A DNA stretch of 64,000 bases, taken from contig NZ_CP031264.1 in NCBI RefSeq assembly GCF_003258605.2, forward strand, positions 5,704,001-5,768,000, written 5' to 3'. Numbering within the stretch: the stretch's first letter is position 1; every line of letters begins with the position of its first letter. This document shows, piece after piece, positions 17,096 through 24,918 of the stretch. Under the pieces are notes generated by a model. It had not been told where the DNA came from, ran no database searches, and saw only the letters and a list, made by a program, of their open reading frames with translations. The position numbers and the translations under genes are program-made. This stretch comes from Peterkaempfera bronchialis (GTDB taxonomy: Bacteria; Actinomycetota; Actinomycetes; Streptomycetales; Streptomycetaceae).

Positions 17096-17368
17096 ATGGC
17101 GAGCGAGCGACCACGCTGCCGGCTCGGTTTCCACACCCACGTCCAGGGCCGCGACGACGACCGACGAGCTCGGCTTCGACGTCGGCTGGGTCGCCCAGCA
17201 CCACGTCTCGCGACTGACCTGATCACCCGGTTCAACCCCGCCGTCCCCGACCACGACGCCGCCATCCGTGCCCTCGAACTCATCGCGGCCGAGGTGGCAC
17301 CCGCCTTGGGCGGACAGCCCGCCCACCGGGCCGAACCCGCATCCGCATCCGGATCCGCAGGAGCGTGA
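17096..17368 (+). pseudogene. remnant of a second LLM-class flavin monooxygenase
   Basis: Short pieces of an LLM flavin monooxygenase survive in different frames: the start CRLGFHTHVQGRDD (about 17117-17160), then TDELGFDVGWVAQHHVS shifted in frame (about 17160-17220), then the C-terminal end LITRFNPAVPDHDAAIRALELIAAEVAPALG (17217-17316). Relatives are about 330-400 residues, so most of the barrel has been deleted. The 90-residue open frame through the region is a by-product of the deletions. It lies between two intact operon genes, meaning the ancestral operon had two LLM enzymes. Confidence 0.72.
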
Positions 17369-17369
17369 C

Positions 17370-18143
17370 ATGACCGAGTACAGCGACTACCACGGCCCCG
17401 AAGGCCTCCGCACCCGCGGCACGATTCTCGTGGTTCCCGGCCGAGGCGAGACCCGGGCGACCTACGCCCGCTTCGGCAGGCGGCTCGCCGCCGACGCCTA
17501 CCGGGTCCGCGTGATCGACGCCCCGGCCCTCGACGCCGACGACCCGACCGCCTCCCTGGCCGGCTTCGCCGACCGACTCGCAGACGCCGTCAAGGGCACG
17601 GCAGCCGAGGACGGTGTCATACGGCCGCTCGTCCTCGTCGGAGCCGACTCGGGCGCCGCCGCAATCGCCGCGCTGCTCGGCTCGGCGGAGACACCCGGCG
17701 GGCAGCCGGACGCCGTGGTGCTCGCGGGCCTTCCCGGCCAGGCCGCCGGGACCACCGAGGCCGTAGGGACCTGGGACGAGGAACTCGACGTCCGCACGTC
17801 CTGCCCCGCCCACCGGGGCACCCTCACCCAGGACTCCCGGGTGCGGCGCGGCTCGCTCAACGACGCGGTACCGGACGCGGTACTCATTGCGGCCCTGGAC
17901 AGCGAAGCCGCCGTCCCCGCCCTGCTCCTCATCGGCGACGCCGACCCCCTCGCCGACCACGAGGCACTCGCCCGCACAGCGAAGTCCCTGCCCCGCGCCC
18001 GCCTCTCGGTCGTCCACGGCGCCCGCCACGACGTCCTCAACGACCTCCAGCACCGCTCGGTGGCCGCCGAGACCGTCACCTTCCTGGAAACCCTGCGCAA
18101 CGAGCTGCGGCCGCTGATCACGGTGCGGTCGAGCGCTTGGTGA
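17370..18143 (+). CDS. alpha/beta hydrolase
   Basis: 257 residues. The fold is visible as TRGTILVVPGRGETRATYARFGRRLAADAYRVRVIDAPA (strands 3-4 and oxyanion loop), the nucleophile elbow LVLVGADSGAAA, an acid-bearing LLLIGDADPLADHEAL and a late histidine in VVHGARHDVLND. The elbow reads G-A-D-S-G, so the nucleophile position is Asp, as in dehalogenase/epoxide-hydrolase-type members. The ATG follows AGGAG. Its place between the monooxygenases and the flavin reductase suggests it hydrolyses an oxidised intermediate of the same pathway; the substrate is unknown. Confidence 0.78.
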   Translation: MTEYSDYHGPEGLRTRGTILVVPGRGETRATYARFGRRLAADAYRVRVIDAPALDADDPTASLAGFADRLADAVKGTAAEDGVIRPLVLVGADSGAAAIAALLGSAETPGGQPDAVVLAGLPGQAAGTTEAVGTWDEELDVRTSCPAHRGTLTQDSRVRRGSLNDAVPDAVLIAALDSEAAVPALLLIGDADPLADHEALARTAKSLPRARLSVVHGARHDVLNDLQHRSVAAETVTFLETLRNELRPLITVRSSAW

Positions 18144-18196
18144 GCACCCACCCGCCCGCGCGGAGCGTCTGAACCCCGATCCCGAAAGGTCCCGTC

Positions 18197-18754
18197 ATGG
18201 CCTCGATCCTGTCCGTCTCCGGAAGCCCCTCCCACACCTCCCGCACCACACGACTGCTGCGTCACCTCGACGACCGGCTCCGCCTCCAGGGCCACGACGT
18301 GACTCCGCTGGAGGTGCGGACCCTGCCCCCGCAGGCGCTGCTCGGCGCCGACCTCCGGCACCCGGCGATCACCGCTGCCGCAGCCCTGTTCGAGCAGGCG
18401 GACGGGGTGGTGATCGGCACCCCCGTGTACAAGGCCGCCTACTCAGGCCTGTTGAAGTCGCTGCTCGATCTGCTCCCGCAGTACGCGCTGACCGGCAAGA
18501 CGGTGCTGCCCCTGGCCACCGGTGGCAGCACGGCGCACGTCCTGGCCATCGACTACGCGTTGCGTCCGGTGCTGAGCTCCATGGGCGCCTCGCACATCGT
18601 GCCCGGCTGGTTCACGCTCGACAAGGACCTCGCGGTCGGCGACGACGGCACATTGACCGTCGCGCCCGCTGCCGCCACGGCGCTGGAGCAGGTCACGGAC
18701 CACTTCTCCAGCGCGCTGGGAGGCCGCACCACCGTGCTCGCGCCGACAGGGTGA
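18197..18754 (+). CDS. ssuE: NAD(P)H-dependent FMN reductase, SsuE type
   Basis: 185 residues of the flavodoxin-like NADPH-dependent FMN reductase family. The phosphate-binding loop SVSGSPSHTSRTTRLL is at the N-terminus, and ADGVVIGTPVYKAAYSGLLKSLLDLLPQYAL with LPLATGGS forms the flavin site and dimer contact. SsuE enzymes make FMNH2 for LLM monooxygenases such as SsuD, and this one probably serves the NtaA/DszA-like enzyme at 13946. It ends the operon. A close paralogue lies at 51813 in the polyketide region. Confidence 0.85.
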   Translation: MASILSVSGSPSHTSRTTRLLRHLDDRLRLQGHDVTPLEVRTLPPQALLGADLRHPAITAAAALFEQADGVVIGTPVYKAAYSGLLKSLLDLLPQYALTGKTVLPLATGGSTAHVLAIDYALRPVLSSMGASHIVPGWFTLDKDLAVGDDGTLTVAPAAATALEQVTDHFSSALGGRTTVLAPTG

Positions 18755-18796
18755 ACCGGCTTCCGAGCCCCCGGCTGCCGGAACCCGTCGCTGATC

Positions 18797-19027
18797 GATC
18801 TCGGTGAGTCCGTTGACGGCGGCGAGGCCGGCCATGTCCTCCTCGGGGGTACCCAGTCCTGACTCGTCGCCGCGCATCAGGATGTCGGTGCCGCCGTCGA
18901 CCAGCACGATCGCGTCCACGCCGCCGAGGTGGGCGATGAGGGCCCGGTAGGCGGCGCGCAGCGGCTGGACCCCGGCGCGGGAGAGCGCGAAGACGGTCGG
19001 GTCCATGCCGTGCCGGGCGAGCCACCG
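18797..19027 (-). pseudogene. DUF1152-family gene fragment
   Basis: On the minus strand, about 77 residues read as the middle of a DUF1152 protein: WLARHGMDPTVFALSRAGVQPL, then AHLGGVDAIVLVDGGTDILM and RGDESGLGTPEEDMAGLAAV. Intact members are about 300 residues, and neither end is present here. No start codon with a ribosome site precedes it. It is convergent with the SsuE gene and follows the GH51 stop. Confidence 0.65.
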
Positions 19028-19116
19028 GCAATGCGGAGATCGGCGATCAGGGACCTGGCCTGCTGCCCGGGCGCCCGGCGGTCGAGCCGGGCGCCGGGTC
19101 TGCTGTGTGTCGTCGC

Positions 19117-20616
19117 TCAGCGGAGGGCGATGGCCGTCCATGAGACCGGCGGCAGCTCGACGGTGAGCACGCCGTCGGCGAGTGTCGCGCTGGTGTTCAC
19201 GGACGGGGTCACCCGGTACTGCTCGGTGAGCGTGTTCTTCGCGTACACGTGGGAGTCGGCGAGCGTGGCCGCCTCGACGATGCGGGACGACCCGAGGCTG
19301 CGCACGTCGATCGTGACCTGCGCCGCCTCCTTGAGGTCGCGGTTGACGAGGAAGACCGAGGCCCGGTCCTCGTCGACGGTCGCGACGGCGTCGATGACGG
19401 ATACCTCGCCGTGGCGCTCCGTTGTGTACGTCGGTGCCTCGATCGCGGGCCGGATCACCTCGCCGGAAGCAAGCCGGCTCGTGATCGAGAACGGGTAGAA
19501 GGTCGTCTGCCGCCAGGCCGGGCCGCCGGGCTCGGTCATGATCGGCGCGATCACGTTGACGAGCTGCGCGAGCGATGCCGAGGTGACGCGGTCGCTGCGC
19601 TTGAGGAGCGTCATCAGCAGGTTGCCGACGACGACGGCATCCGCCACCGTGTATATGTCCTCAAGCTGCCGAGGGGCGTAGCGCCACTCGTCGTTGACCT
19701 CCTTGGACTCCTGGTGCTCCTTGAGGTACCAGACGTTCCACTCGTCGAAGGAGATGTTGATCTTCTTGTTCGAGCGTTTCTTGTATCCCACGTGGTCGGC
19801 GGTCGCGACGACGGTGTCGATGAAGTAGTCCATGTCGACCGCCGAGGCGAGGAAGGAGCCGAGGTCGCTGTCGAGCTCCTGGTAGTACGCGTGGCAGGAG
19901 ACGTAGTCGACATGGTCGTAGCTGTGCTCGAGTACCGTGCGCTCCCAGTCACCGAAGGTCGGCATGCCGGAGCCGGAGGAGCCGCAGACGACGAGTTCGA
20001 GGTCCTTGTCGGCCGCCTTCATCGCGGCGGCGGTGCGGGCGGCGATCTTGCCGTAGTCGTCCGCCGTCATGAAGCCGGTCTGCCACGGCCCGTCCATTTC
20101 GTTGCCGAGGCACCACATGCGCACGTTGTGCGGGTCGGGCGTGCCGTTGGCGATTCGCAAGTCCGACAGTGCCGTGCCGGACGGGTGGTTGGCGTACTCG
20201 AGTAGGTCCAGGGCGGGCAGGATGCCCCGCGTGGCGACGTTGACCGCCAGCATCAGCTCGGAGTCGGTGAGCTTGAGCCACCGGGCGAACTCGTCGAGGC
20301 CGACCTGGTTCGATTCGAGCGAGTGCCAGGCGAGGTCGCGGCGGACCGGGCGCTTCTCGCGCGGGCCGACCGAGTCCTCCCAGCGGAAGCCCGAGACGAA
20401 GTTGCCGCCCGGGTAGCGGATGGTCGTGCTGCCGAGCTCCCTGACGAGTTCGACGACGTCCATGCGGAACCCTTCATCATTCGCGCTCGGGTGTTCCGGC
20501 TCATAGAGCCCGGTGTACACGCAGCGGCCGAGGTGCTCGACGAACGAGCCGAAGGTGCGGCGTCGGACAGGAGCGACGACGGCCTGCTTGTCGAGCTCGA
20601 TGTGGGCGCGGGGCAA
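19117..20616 (-). CDS. abfA: alpha-N-arabinofuranosidase, glycoside hydrolase family 51
   Basis: 499 residues, the usual length for intracellular GH51. The acid/base glutamate E173 lies in WCLGNEMDGPW and the nucleophile E292 in INISFDEWNVWY. The N-terminal RTFGSFVEHLGRCVYTGLYEP and the arginine in TIRYPGGNFVSGFRWED are the usual substrate-pocket motifs, and the C-terminal beta domain ends VELPPVSWTAIALR. No signal peptide: it cleaves L-arabinofuranosyl groups from arabino-oligosaccharides brought in by the ABC importer just upstream. A strong hairpin lies between it and the importer genes, so its expression may differ from theirs. Confidence 0.92.
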   Translation of the reverse strand: MPRAHIELDKQAVVAPVRRRTFGSFVEHLGRCVYTGLYEPEHPSANDEGFRMDVVELVRELGSTTIRYPGGNFVSGFRWEDSVGPREKRPVRRDLAWHSLESNQVGLDEFARWLKLTDSELMLAVNVATRGILPALDLLEYANHPSGTALSDLRIANGTPDPHNVRMWCLGNEMDGPWQTGFMTADDYGKIAARTAAAMKAADKDLELVVCGSSGSGMPTFGDWERTVLEHSYDHVDYVSCHAYYQELDSDLGSFLASAVDMDYFIDTVVATADHVGYKKRSNKKINISFDEWNVWYLKEHQESKEVNDEWRYAPRQLEDIYTVADAVVVGNLLMTLLKRSDRVTSASLAQLVNVIAPIMTEPGGPAWRQTTFYPFSITSRLASGEVIRPAIEAPTYTTERHGEVSVIDAVATVDEDRASVFLVNRDLKEAAQVTIDVRSLGSSRIVEAATLADSHVYAKNTLTEQYRVTPSVNTSATLADGVLTVELPPVSWTAIALR

Positions 20617-20683
20617 TTCAGTGGTCCTTGTCTGTGGGATGGCGCGGGGCGTGCCGCGTGCCGAACGACGCCGCCGATCAGCG

Positions 20684-20717
20684 GCCTGCCCCTGCCGGAG
20701 GCACGGCAGGGGCAGGC
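20684..20717 (-). terminator. 14-bp-stem hairpin between the permease and arabinofuranosidase genes
   Basis: GCCTGCCCCTGCCG and its exact complement around a 6-nt loop, in the 135-bp gap on the minus-strand operon. It may end most transporter transcripts, or protect their 3' ends. Confidence 0.6.
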
Positions 20718-20751
20718 GTGGAACGGTCCGGTGCAGATCCTGGCGCCGGTT

Positions 20752-21654
20752 TCAGCCCTTCACGGCACCGGTGAGACCGCCGACGATCTTCTTCTCGAAG
20801 ACCGAGAAGAAGATCAGCGCGGGCAGCATGGCGAGTGAGGTGAAGGCGAGGACCCTGGCGGTGTCCGTGGAGTACTGCGAGGAGAACGCCTGGACGCCGA
20901 GCGGCAGGGTGAAGTTCGCTTGCGAGTTGAGGACGTACAAGGGCAGGACGTAGTTGTTCCAGCTGCCGATGAACCCGAGGATGCCAACGGTCACCACACC
21001 GGGCAGCGACAGCGGGATCACCATGCGGAAGAAGAATCCGAGTCGGCTGGCACCGTCGATCGCGGCGGCCTCCTCAAGCTCTTTCGGAATGGCTCTGAGG
21101 AACGGCACCAGGATGATGACGGTCGTCGGCAGGCCGAAGGCGATCTGCGGGATGATCACGCCGAACAGGTTGTCGACCAGGCCGAGGTTTTTGACGACGA
21201 TGTACAGCGGGGTGATCGCGATGACCATCGGGAACATCAGGCCGGCCGCGAACAGGGAATACATCGCGCCCTTGAACTTGAATTCATAGCGCGCGAGCAC
21301 GAAGCTCACCATCAGGCCGAGGACGACGGTGCCGACGGTGCTCACGAGCGCGATGATGAGGGAGTTCGCGAATTCACCCCAGAACGTCACCGACCTCAGG
21401 ACACTGATGTAGTTGCCGACGACCCAGGGGTGCGGCAGGGCGGCCGGATGCGTGGTGATCTGCGCGTTGGTGCGGAATCCGCCGAGCACGATATAGAGCA
21501 CTGGTGCGACGCAGACCCCGATGAAGAGCAGCGCGACGAAGTAGGTGAAGGGATTCCCCCACTTCTGCGGCTTGTCACGATTGCCACGACGGCCGACGGG
21601 CGCATTCGGCTCCCCGGCGGAGGACAACCAGGGGGTGGCGCTCGTCGCACTCAT
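20752..21654 (-). CDS. carbohydrate ABC transporter permease, MalG/AraQ type
   Basis: 300 residues with six membrane segments and the MalG-type EAA motif (ELEEAAAIDGASRLGFFFRMVIPLSLPGV). The N-terminus is cytoplasmic (GNPFTYFVALLFIGVCVAPVLYIVLGG). The start codon overlaps the stop of the partner permease by one base. It should form the channel with the 21654-22676 protein. No ATPase gene is nearby, as in most Streptomyces sugar importers, which share the MsiK ATPase encoded elsewhere. Confidence 0.88.
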   Translation of the reverse strand: MSATSATPWLSSAGEPNAPVGRRGNRDKPQKWGNPFTYFVALLFIGVCVAPVLYIVLGGFRTNAQITTHPAALPHPWVVGNYISVLRSVTFWGEFANSLIIALVSTVGTVVLGLMVSFVLARYEFKFKGAMYSLFAAGLMFPMVIAITPLYIVVKNLGLVDNLFGVIIPQIAFGLPTTVIILVPFLRAIPKELEEAAAIDGASRLGFFFRMVIPLSLPGVVTVGILGFIGSWNNYVLPLYVLNSQANFTLPLGVQAFSSQYSTDTARVLAFTSLAMLPALIFFSVFEKKIVGGLTGAVKG

Positions 21655-22676
21655 CAGGCGGCTCCTTCAGTGACGGCGCCCTTGAGGTCGCGGCGCAGGA
21701 CGAAACGCTGATAGATCAGCGCGACGACGAGGGAGATCAGGAACATCACGACCGCGATGGCGTTGCCGTAGCCGTAGTTGCCCGCGTTGCGGCCCTGGGC
21801 GAGCATGTAGATCGCCATGGTCGAGGTGCCCGCAGTGCCCGAGACGTACTGACCCCAGATGATGTAGACGAGATCGAACAGCTGCAGCGAGCCGATGATC
21901 GACAGGAACGCCCAGATGCGGATCGTGGGCCCCAGCAGCGGCAGTGTGATGCGGCGCTGGATCTGCCAGTAGGAGGCGCCGTCGAGCTCAGCGGCCTCGA
22001 AGAGCTCCTCGGGGATCGACTGAAGGCCGGCGAGCATCAGAATCACCGCGAAGCCGAGGTACTTCCACGTGATGATGCCCATCAGCGTCCAGATGGCCAG
22101 CTTCGGGCTGGAGAGCCATTCAGCCTGCAGGAAGCCCAGGCCGATGTGGTGCAGCAGGTCGTTGACGGCGCCGGTGCTCGTCAGCATCAGGCTCCAACCG
22201 GTGCCGACGATGACCTCGGAGATGATGTAGGGCACGAAGATCAGGACGCGGATGATCGAGCGGCCGCGGATCTTCTGGTTGAGCAGGAGCGCGAGGATGA
22301 TTGCCAGCGGGCCTTGGATGACCAGTGAGAGCACCACGATCAGGCCGTTGTGCCACAGCACTTGCTGGAACGCGGGGTCGGTGAGGATCAGCTTGTAGTT
22401 GTTCAGGCCGACCCAGTCGGTGGGCGCCCCGTAGCCGTGCCACCGGTAGAAGCCGTAGTACGCGGCGAGCGCGACCGGGAAGATCACGAATGCCAAGAAC
22501 ACAATGATCGCCGGCCCGGACAGGACCGCGATCTCGAGTCGCATCTTGGCACGGCCGCGGCGGCGCGCAGCCGCTTGCGGCGAAGTCGGGGACGCGGACT
22601 TGGCCGCGCCCCCGACTCCAGGCGTGCCCTGCGACTGGCGACCGGTGGCCGCGTCAGTACCCAGGGTGTCGCTCAT
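21654..22676 (-). CDS. carbohydrate ABC transporter permease, MalF/AraP type
   Basis: 340 residues: a charged cytoplasmic N-terminus (~45 residues ending RRRGRAKMRLE), then six membrane segments. It has the loop YGFYRWHGYGAPTDWVGLNNYKLILTDPAFQQVLWHNGL common to MalF/UgpA-like subunits and the EAA motif LFEAAELDGASYWQIQRRITLPLLGPTI. It lies 11 bp after the binding-protein gene and partners the AraQ-type permease. Confidence 0.88.
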   Translation of the reverse strand: MSDTLGTDAATGRQSQGTPGVGGAAKSASPTSPQAAARRRGRAKMRLEIAVLSGPAIIVFLAFVIFPVALAAYYGFYRWHGYGAPTDWVGLNNYKLILTDPAFQQVLWHNGLIVVLSLVIQGPLAIILALLLNQKIRGRSIIRVLIFVPYIISEVIVGTGWSLMLTSTGAVNDLLHHIGLGFLQAEWLSSPKLAIWTLMGIITWKYLGFAVILMLAGLQSIPEELFEAAELDGASYWQIQRRITLPLLGPTIRIWAFLSIIGSLQLFDLVYIIWGQYVSGTAGTSTMAIYMLAQGRNAGNYGYGNAIAVVMFLISLVVALIYQRFVLRRDLKGAVTEGAA

Positions 22677-22687
22677 TGTCTGATTAC

Positions 22688-23980
22688 TCAGCCCTTCGCG
22701 GCAGCGGCGTTGGTGTCCTTGGCGATGTCGGCTGCGGTGCCCTTGCCGGCCAGCAGGTTCACGACGGCGGTGTTCATGGCGTTGCCGACGTTCTGCCCGT
22801 ACTCGGTGTCAAGGAACATCACGGAGTAGGCCGCCTTGTTGAAGGCATCCAGCGCCGAGACGTTGTAGGACTCGGTGACGACGTCCTGGGCGTCCTTGTT
22901 CACCGGGATCGCGACGAAGGCCTTGCCATAGGCCTGCTGCTGGTCCTTGGTCACCAGGAACTGGAGGAACTCAAGGGCCTCCTTCGGTGCCTTCTTGGAC
23001 AGCGAGTATCCGTCGAGGCCGCCCATGATGGCGGTCGGGTCGCCCTGGCCACCGGCCACCGCGGGGAAGGGGAACCAGCCCAGGTCGGGGAGCGGCTTCT
23101 GATCGGGGGTCAAGCTGCCGATCACGCCGGGGTTCCAGTTGCCCATGAGCTCCATGCCCGCCTTGTGATTCGCGAGCATGCCCGCCGACGACCCGGCGCC
23201 CTGCTGCGCCGAGGTCGTCAGGAAACCCTTCTGGAAGGGTTCGACCTTCAGGAACGAAGCCAGGTCGTCGCCCGCCTTGGTCCAGCACGGGTCGGTGAAC
23301 TTGAGGGACTTGGCAGCCTCCGTCATGGTGTCCTGGCTGCACTCGCGCAGGGCGAAGTTGTAGTACCAGTGCGCGGCCGGCCAGGCGTCCTTGGCGCCGA
23401 CCGCGATCGGCGCGACCTTGATCGCCTTCAGCTTCGCGACAGCGGCCTCGAGCTCCTCCATCGTCGTCGGCGTCGAGGTGATGCCGGCCTTCTGGAACAG
23501 GTCCTTGCTGTAGTAGATGCCCTCGGGCTGCGTGTCGAGCGGCATCGCGTAGACCTTGCCGCCGATCGAATAGCCTGCGAGAGCTGCCGCGCCCGCATTC
23601 GCCTTGTCGGTGTCGGTGAGGTTCAGCTCCTGGAGTTGGTCGGCGTTGACCATGGCCTGCATCTTGCCGCCACCGCGCTGCAGGAAGATGTCCGGCGCGG
23701 AGCTCGAGTTGAGCGCGGTCTGGAGCTTGCCGTCGAGGTCTTCGTTCTGGATCTGCTGGATCTTGACCGTGATGTTCGGGTGCAGCGAGTGATATTGCGC
23801 CGCGACATCCGTCCAGTACTTCGCACCGGGCCCGGGCTGCGCGTTCTCCCAGACGGTCAGCGTGACCTTGCCATCGGACGAACCGCCGCCGTCACCGTCG
23901 CTGCCGGCACAACCGGTGGCAGCAAGTGCGATGCCCAAGCCGATCGCCACAGCCGTCGCGCCGCGGGTCTTTCTCGCCAT
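22688..23980 (-). CDS. sugar ABC transporter substrate-binding lipoprotein
   Basis: 430 residues, family 1 (MalE-like). The lipobox LAATGCAGS directs lipid anchoring near residue 25. The mature protein begins with a Gly/Ser linker and KVTLTVWENAQPGPGAKYWTDVAAQYHSLHPNI, has the hinge motif GGKVYAMPLDTQPEGIYYSKDLFQKAG and the C-terminal MGNWNPGVIG and GGLDGYSLSKKAPKEALEFLQFL. The ATG at 23980 was chosen because GGAG precedes it; an upstream start at 24013 would add 11 residues before the signal peptide. With the GH51 gene, the ligand is probably arabinofuranosyl-containing oligosaccharide. First gene of the minus-strand operon. Confidence 0.88.
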   Translation of the reverse strand: MARKTRGATAVAIGLGIALAATGCAGSDGDGGGSSDGKVTLTVWENAQPGPGAKYWTDVAAQYHSLHPNITVKIQQIQNEDLDGKLQTALNSSSAPDIFLQRGGGKMQAMVNADQLQELNLTDTDKANAGAAALAGYSIGGKVYAMPLDTQPEGIYYSKDLFQKAGITSTPTTMEELEAAVAKLKAIKVAPIAVGAKDAWPAAHWYYNFALRECSQDTMTEAAKSLKFTDPCWTKAGDDLASFLKVEPFQKGFLTTSAQQGAGSSAGMLANHKAGMELMGNWNPGVIGSLTPDQKPLPDLGWFPFPAVAGGQGDPTAIMGGLDGYSLSKKAPKEALEFLQFLVTKDQQQAYGKAFVAIPVNKDAQDVVTESYNVSALDAFNKAAYSVMFLDTEYGQNVGNAMNTAVVNLLAGKGTAADIAKDTNAAAAKG

Positions 23981-24013
23981 CGTGGAAACTCCGTGATCTG
24001 TTGTCACTGACAT

Positions 24014-24676
24014 AATTTCTGGGAACAGTTCGTGCGCGTCATGTCCTGGTGGACACCAAGGAACTCGTACATGCGTCGGCCTGGGCGTTCAAGCGGCAGG
24101 CCGGCCGCGGCAACAGCGAGGTTCGGGCACGTGCGCGAAGTCGAGGCGATCACTGCGACCCTTGCTCTCCTGCTCCGGGCATGCGCGGGTGGACGTACCG
24201 GGTGGACGGGTGTGACCGTACGGGGTCGTCTCCGTTACCGGGAGGTTTCGATCGCTGGAGAGTATGCGCTCGTCGCGGAGGGGCAGTCAACGATTCATTT
24301 CCGAAAGTTGGCCGAAACTCATAACGGTTCGGCACGCTCGCGCGTCGAAAGTTTTCGATCGGTCGACCCATCGCGCCCGTTCGCCGCTGACGCCGGCTGA
24401 TCGCGTGCCCGTGATGTCGCTTTGACCTCGATTCGTCGCAGTGATCGTGACTGCCTGACTTGGCTGCCGGTTCGCCCTGTTTGTTCCGCGTGATCGCGGG
24501 CGGGGCCTTCGCGTGCCGCTGCGGCTGTGCCGGGGTTCCATGGCACCCGGAAGTAGTGCGGCCTGCTCCTTGAAGTTCCAGCCTGATACTGGGACGGTTG
24601 GGTCCCCGGAGGAAGCAGTCCGGTAGTGAGCCATTCCAACCTGCTCGCGAGGCGATGCAGGTGATGTGACGGAACG
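24014..24676. other. promoter side of the arabinoside operon, no gene recognised
   Basis: About 660 bp. The part next to 24014 must carry the operon promoter. No LacI-family gene, which usually accompanies such operons, is present. The rest has open frames on both strands with no motif or ribosome site and is probably eroded IS flank. Confidence 0.45.
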
Positions 24677-24736
24677 GCGAAGCTCCTGGTAGATAGGTTG
24701 TCGGCCAAGAGCAACCTTCTCCGCCAGGAGCTTCGC
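24677..24736. repeat. long imperfect hairpin at an IS remnant
   Basis: Outer arms GCGAAGCTCCTGG (24677-24689) and CCAGGAGCTTCGC (24724-24736) are perfectly complementary, and inner arms AGGTTG / CAACCT lie at 24695 and 24712. It stands directly before the transposase N-terminus at 24737 and is probably a regulatory end structure of that element. Confidence 0.65.
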
Positions 24737-24810
24737 GTGCCTGTCTGCCCGTCCGGGTTGGATCTGTCCACTTCCGTACTGCGCCTGCTGCGGGGCCGCC
24801 CGCACCCACG
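24737..24810 (+). pseudogene. IS5-type transposase N-terminal fragment
   Basis: A GTG directly after the hairpin starts PVCPSGLDLSTSVLRLLRGR, matching the N-terminus of Streptomyces IS5-family transposases (PSGLDLS-S-LR-L). Homology is lost after about 20-25 codons and nothing of the DDE core remains. The scar marks the border between the arabinoside operon and the coelichelin locus. Confidence 0.55.
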
Positions 24811-24849
24811 GCCTGTAGCGCCGGGTCGCGAAACCGCCATGATCGGCGG

Positions 24850-24879
24850 TCTCTCGCGGAGCCCGAGAGGCGCGAGAGA
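24850..24879 (-). terminator. hairpin downstream of cchA
   Basis: TCTCTCGCG (24850-24858) and CGCGAGAGA (24871-24879) form a 9-bp stem with a 12-nt loop, 40 bp past the cchA stop on the minus strand. Confidence 0.5.
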
Positions 24880-24918
24880 GCTGCTGCTGTCAGATCTGCG
24901 CCTTCGCGGTCCGGCGGG

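Noticed and set aside
24032-24400. Plus-strand frame as a LacI-type regulator for the arabinoside operon
   Set aside because: No helix-turn-helix or LacI motif can be seen and there is no ribosome site.
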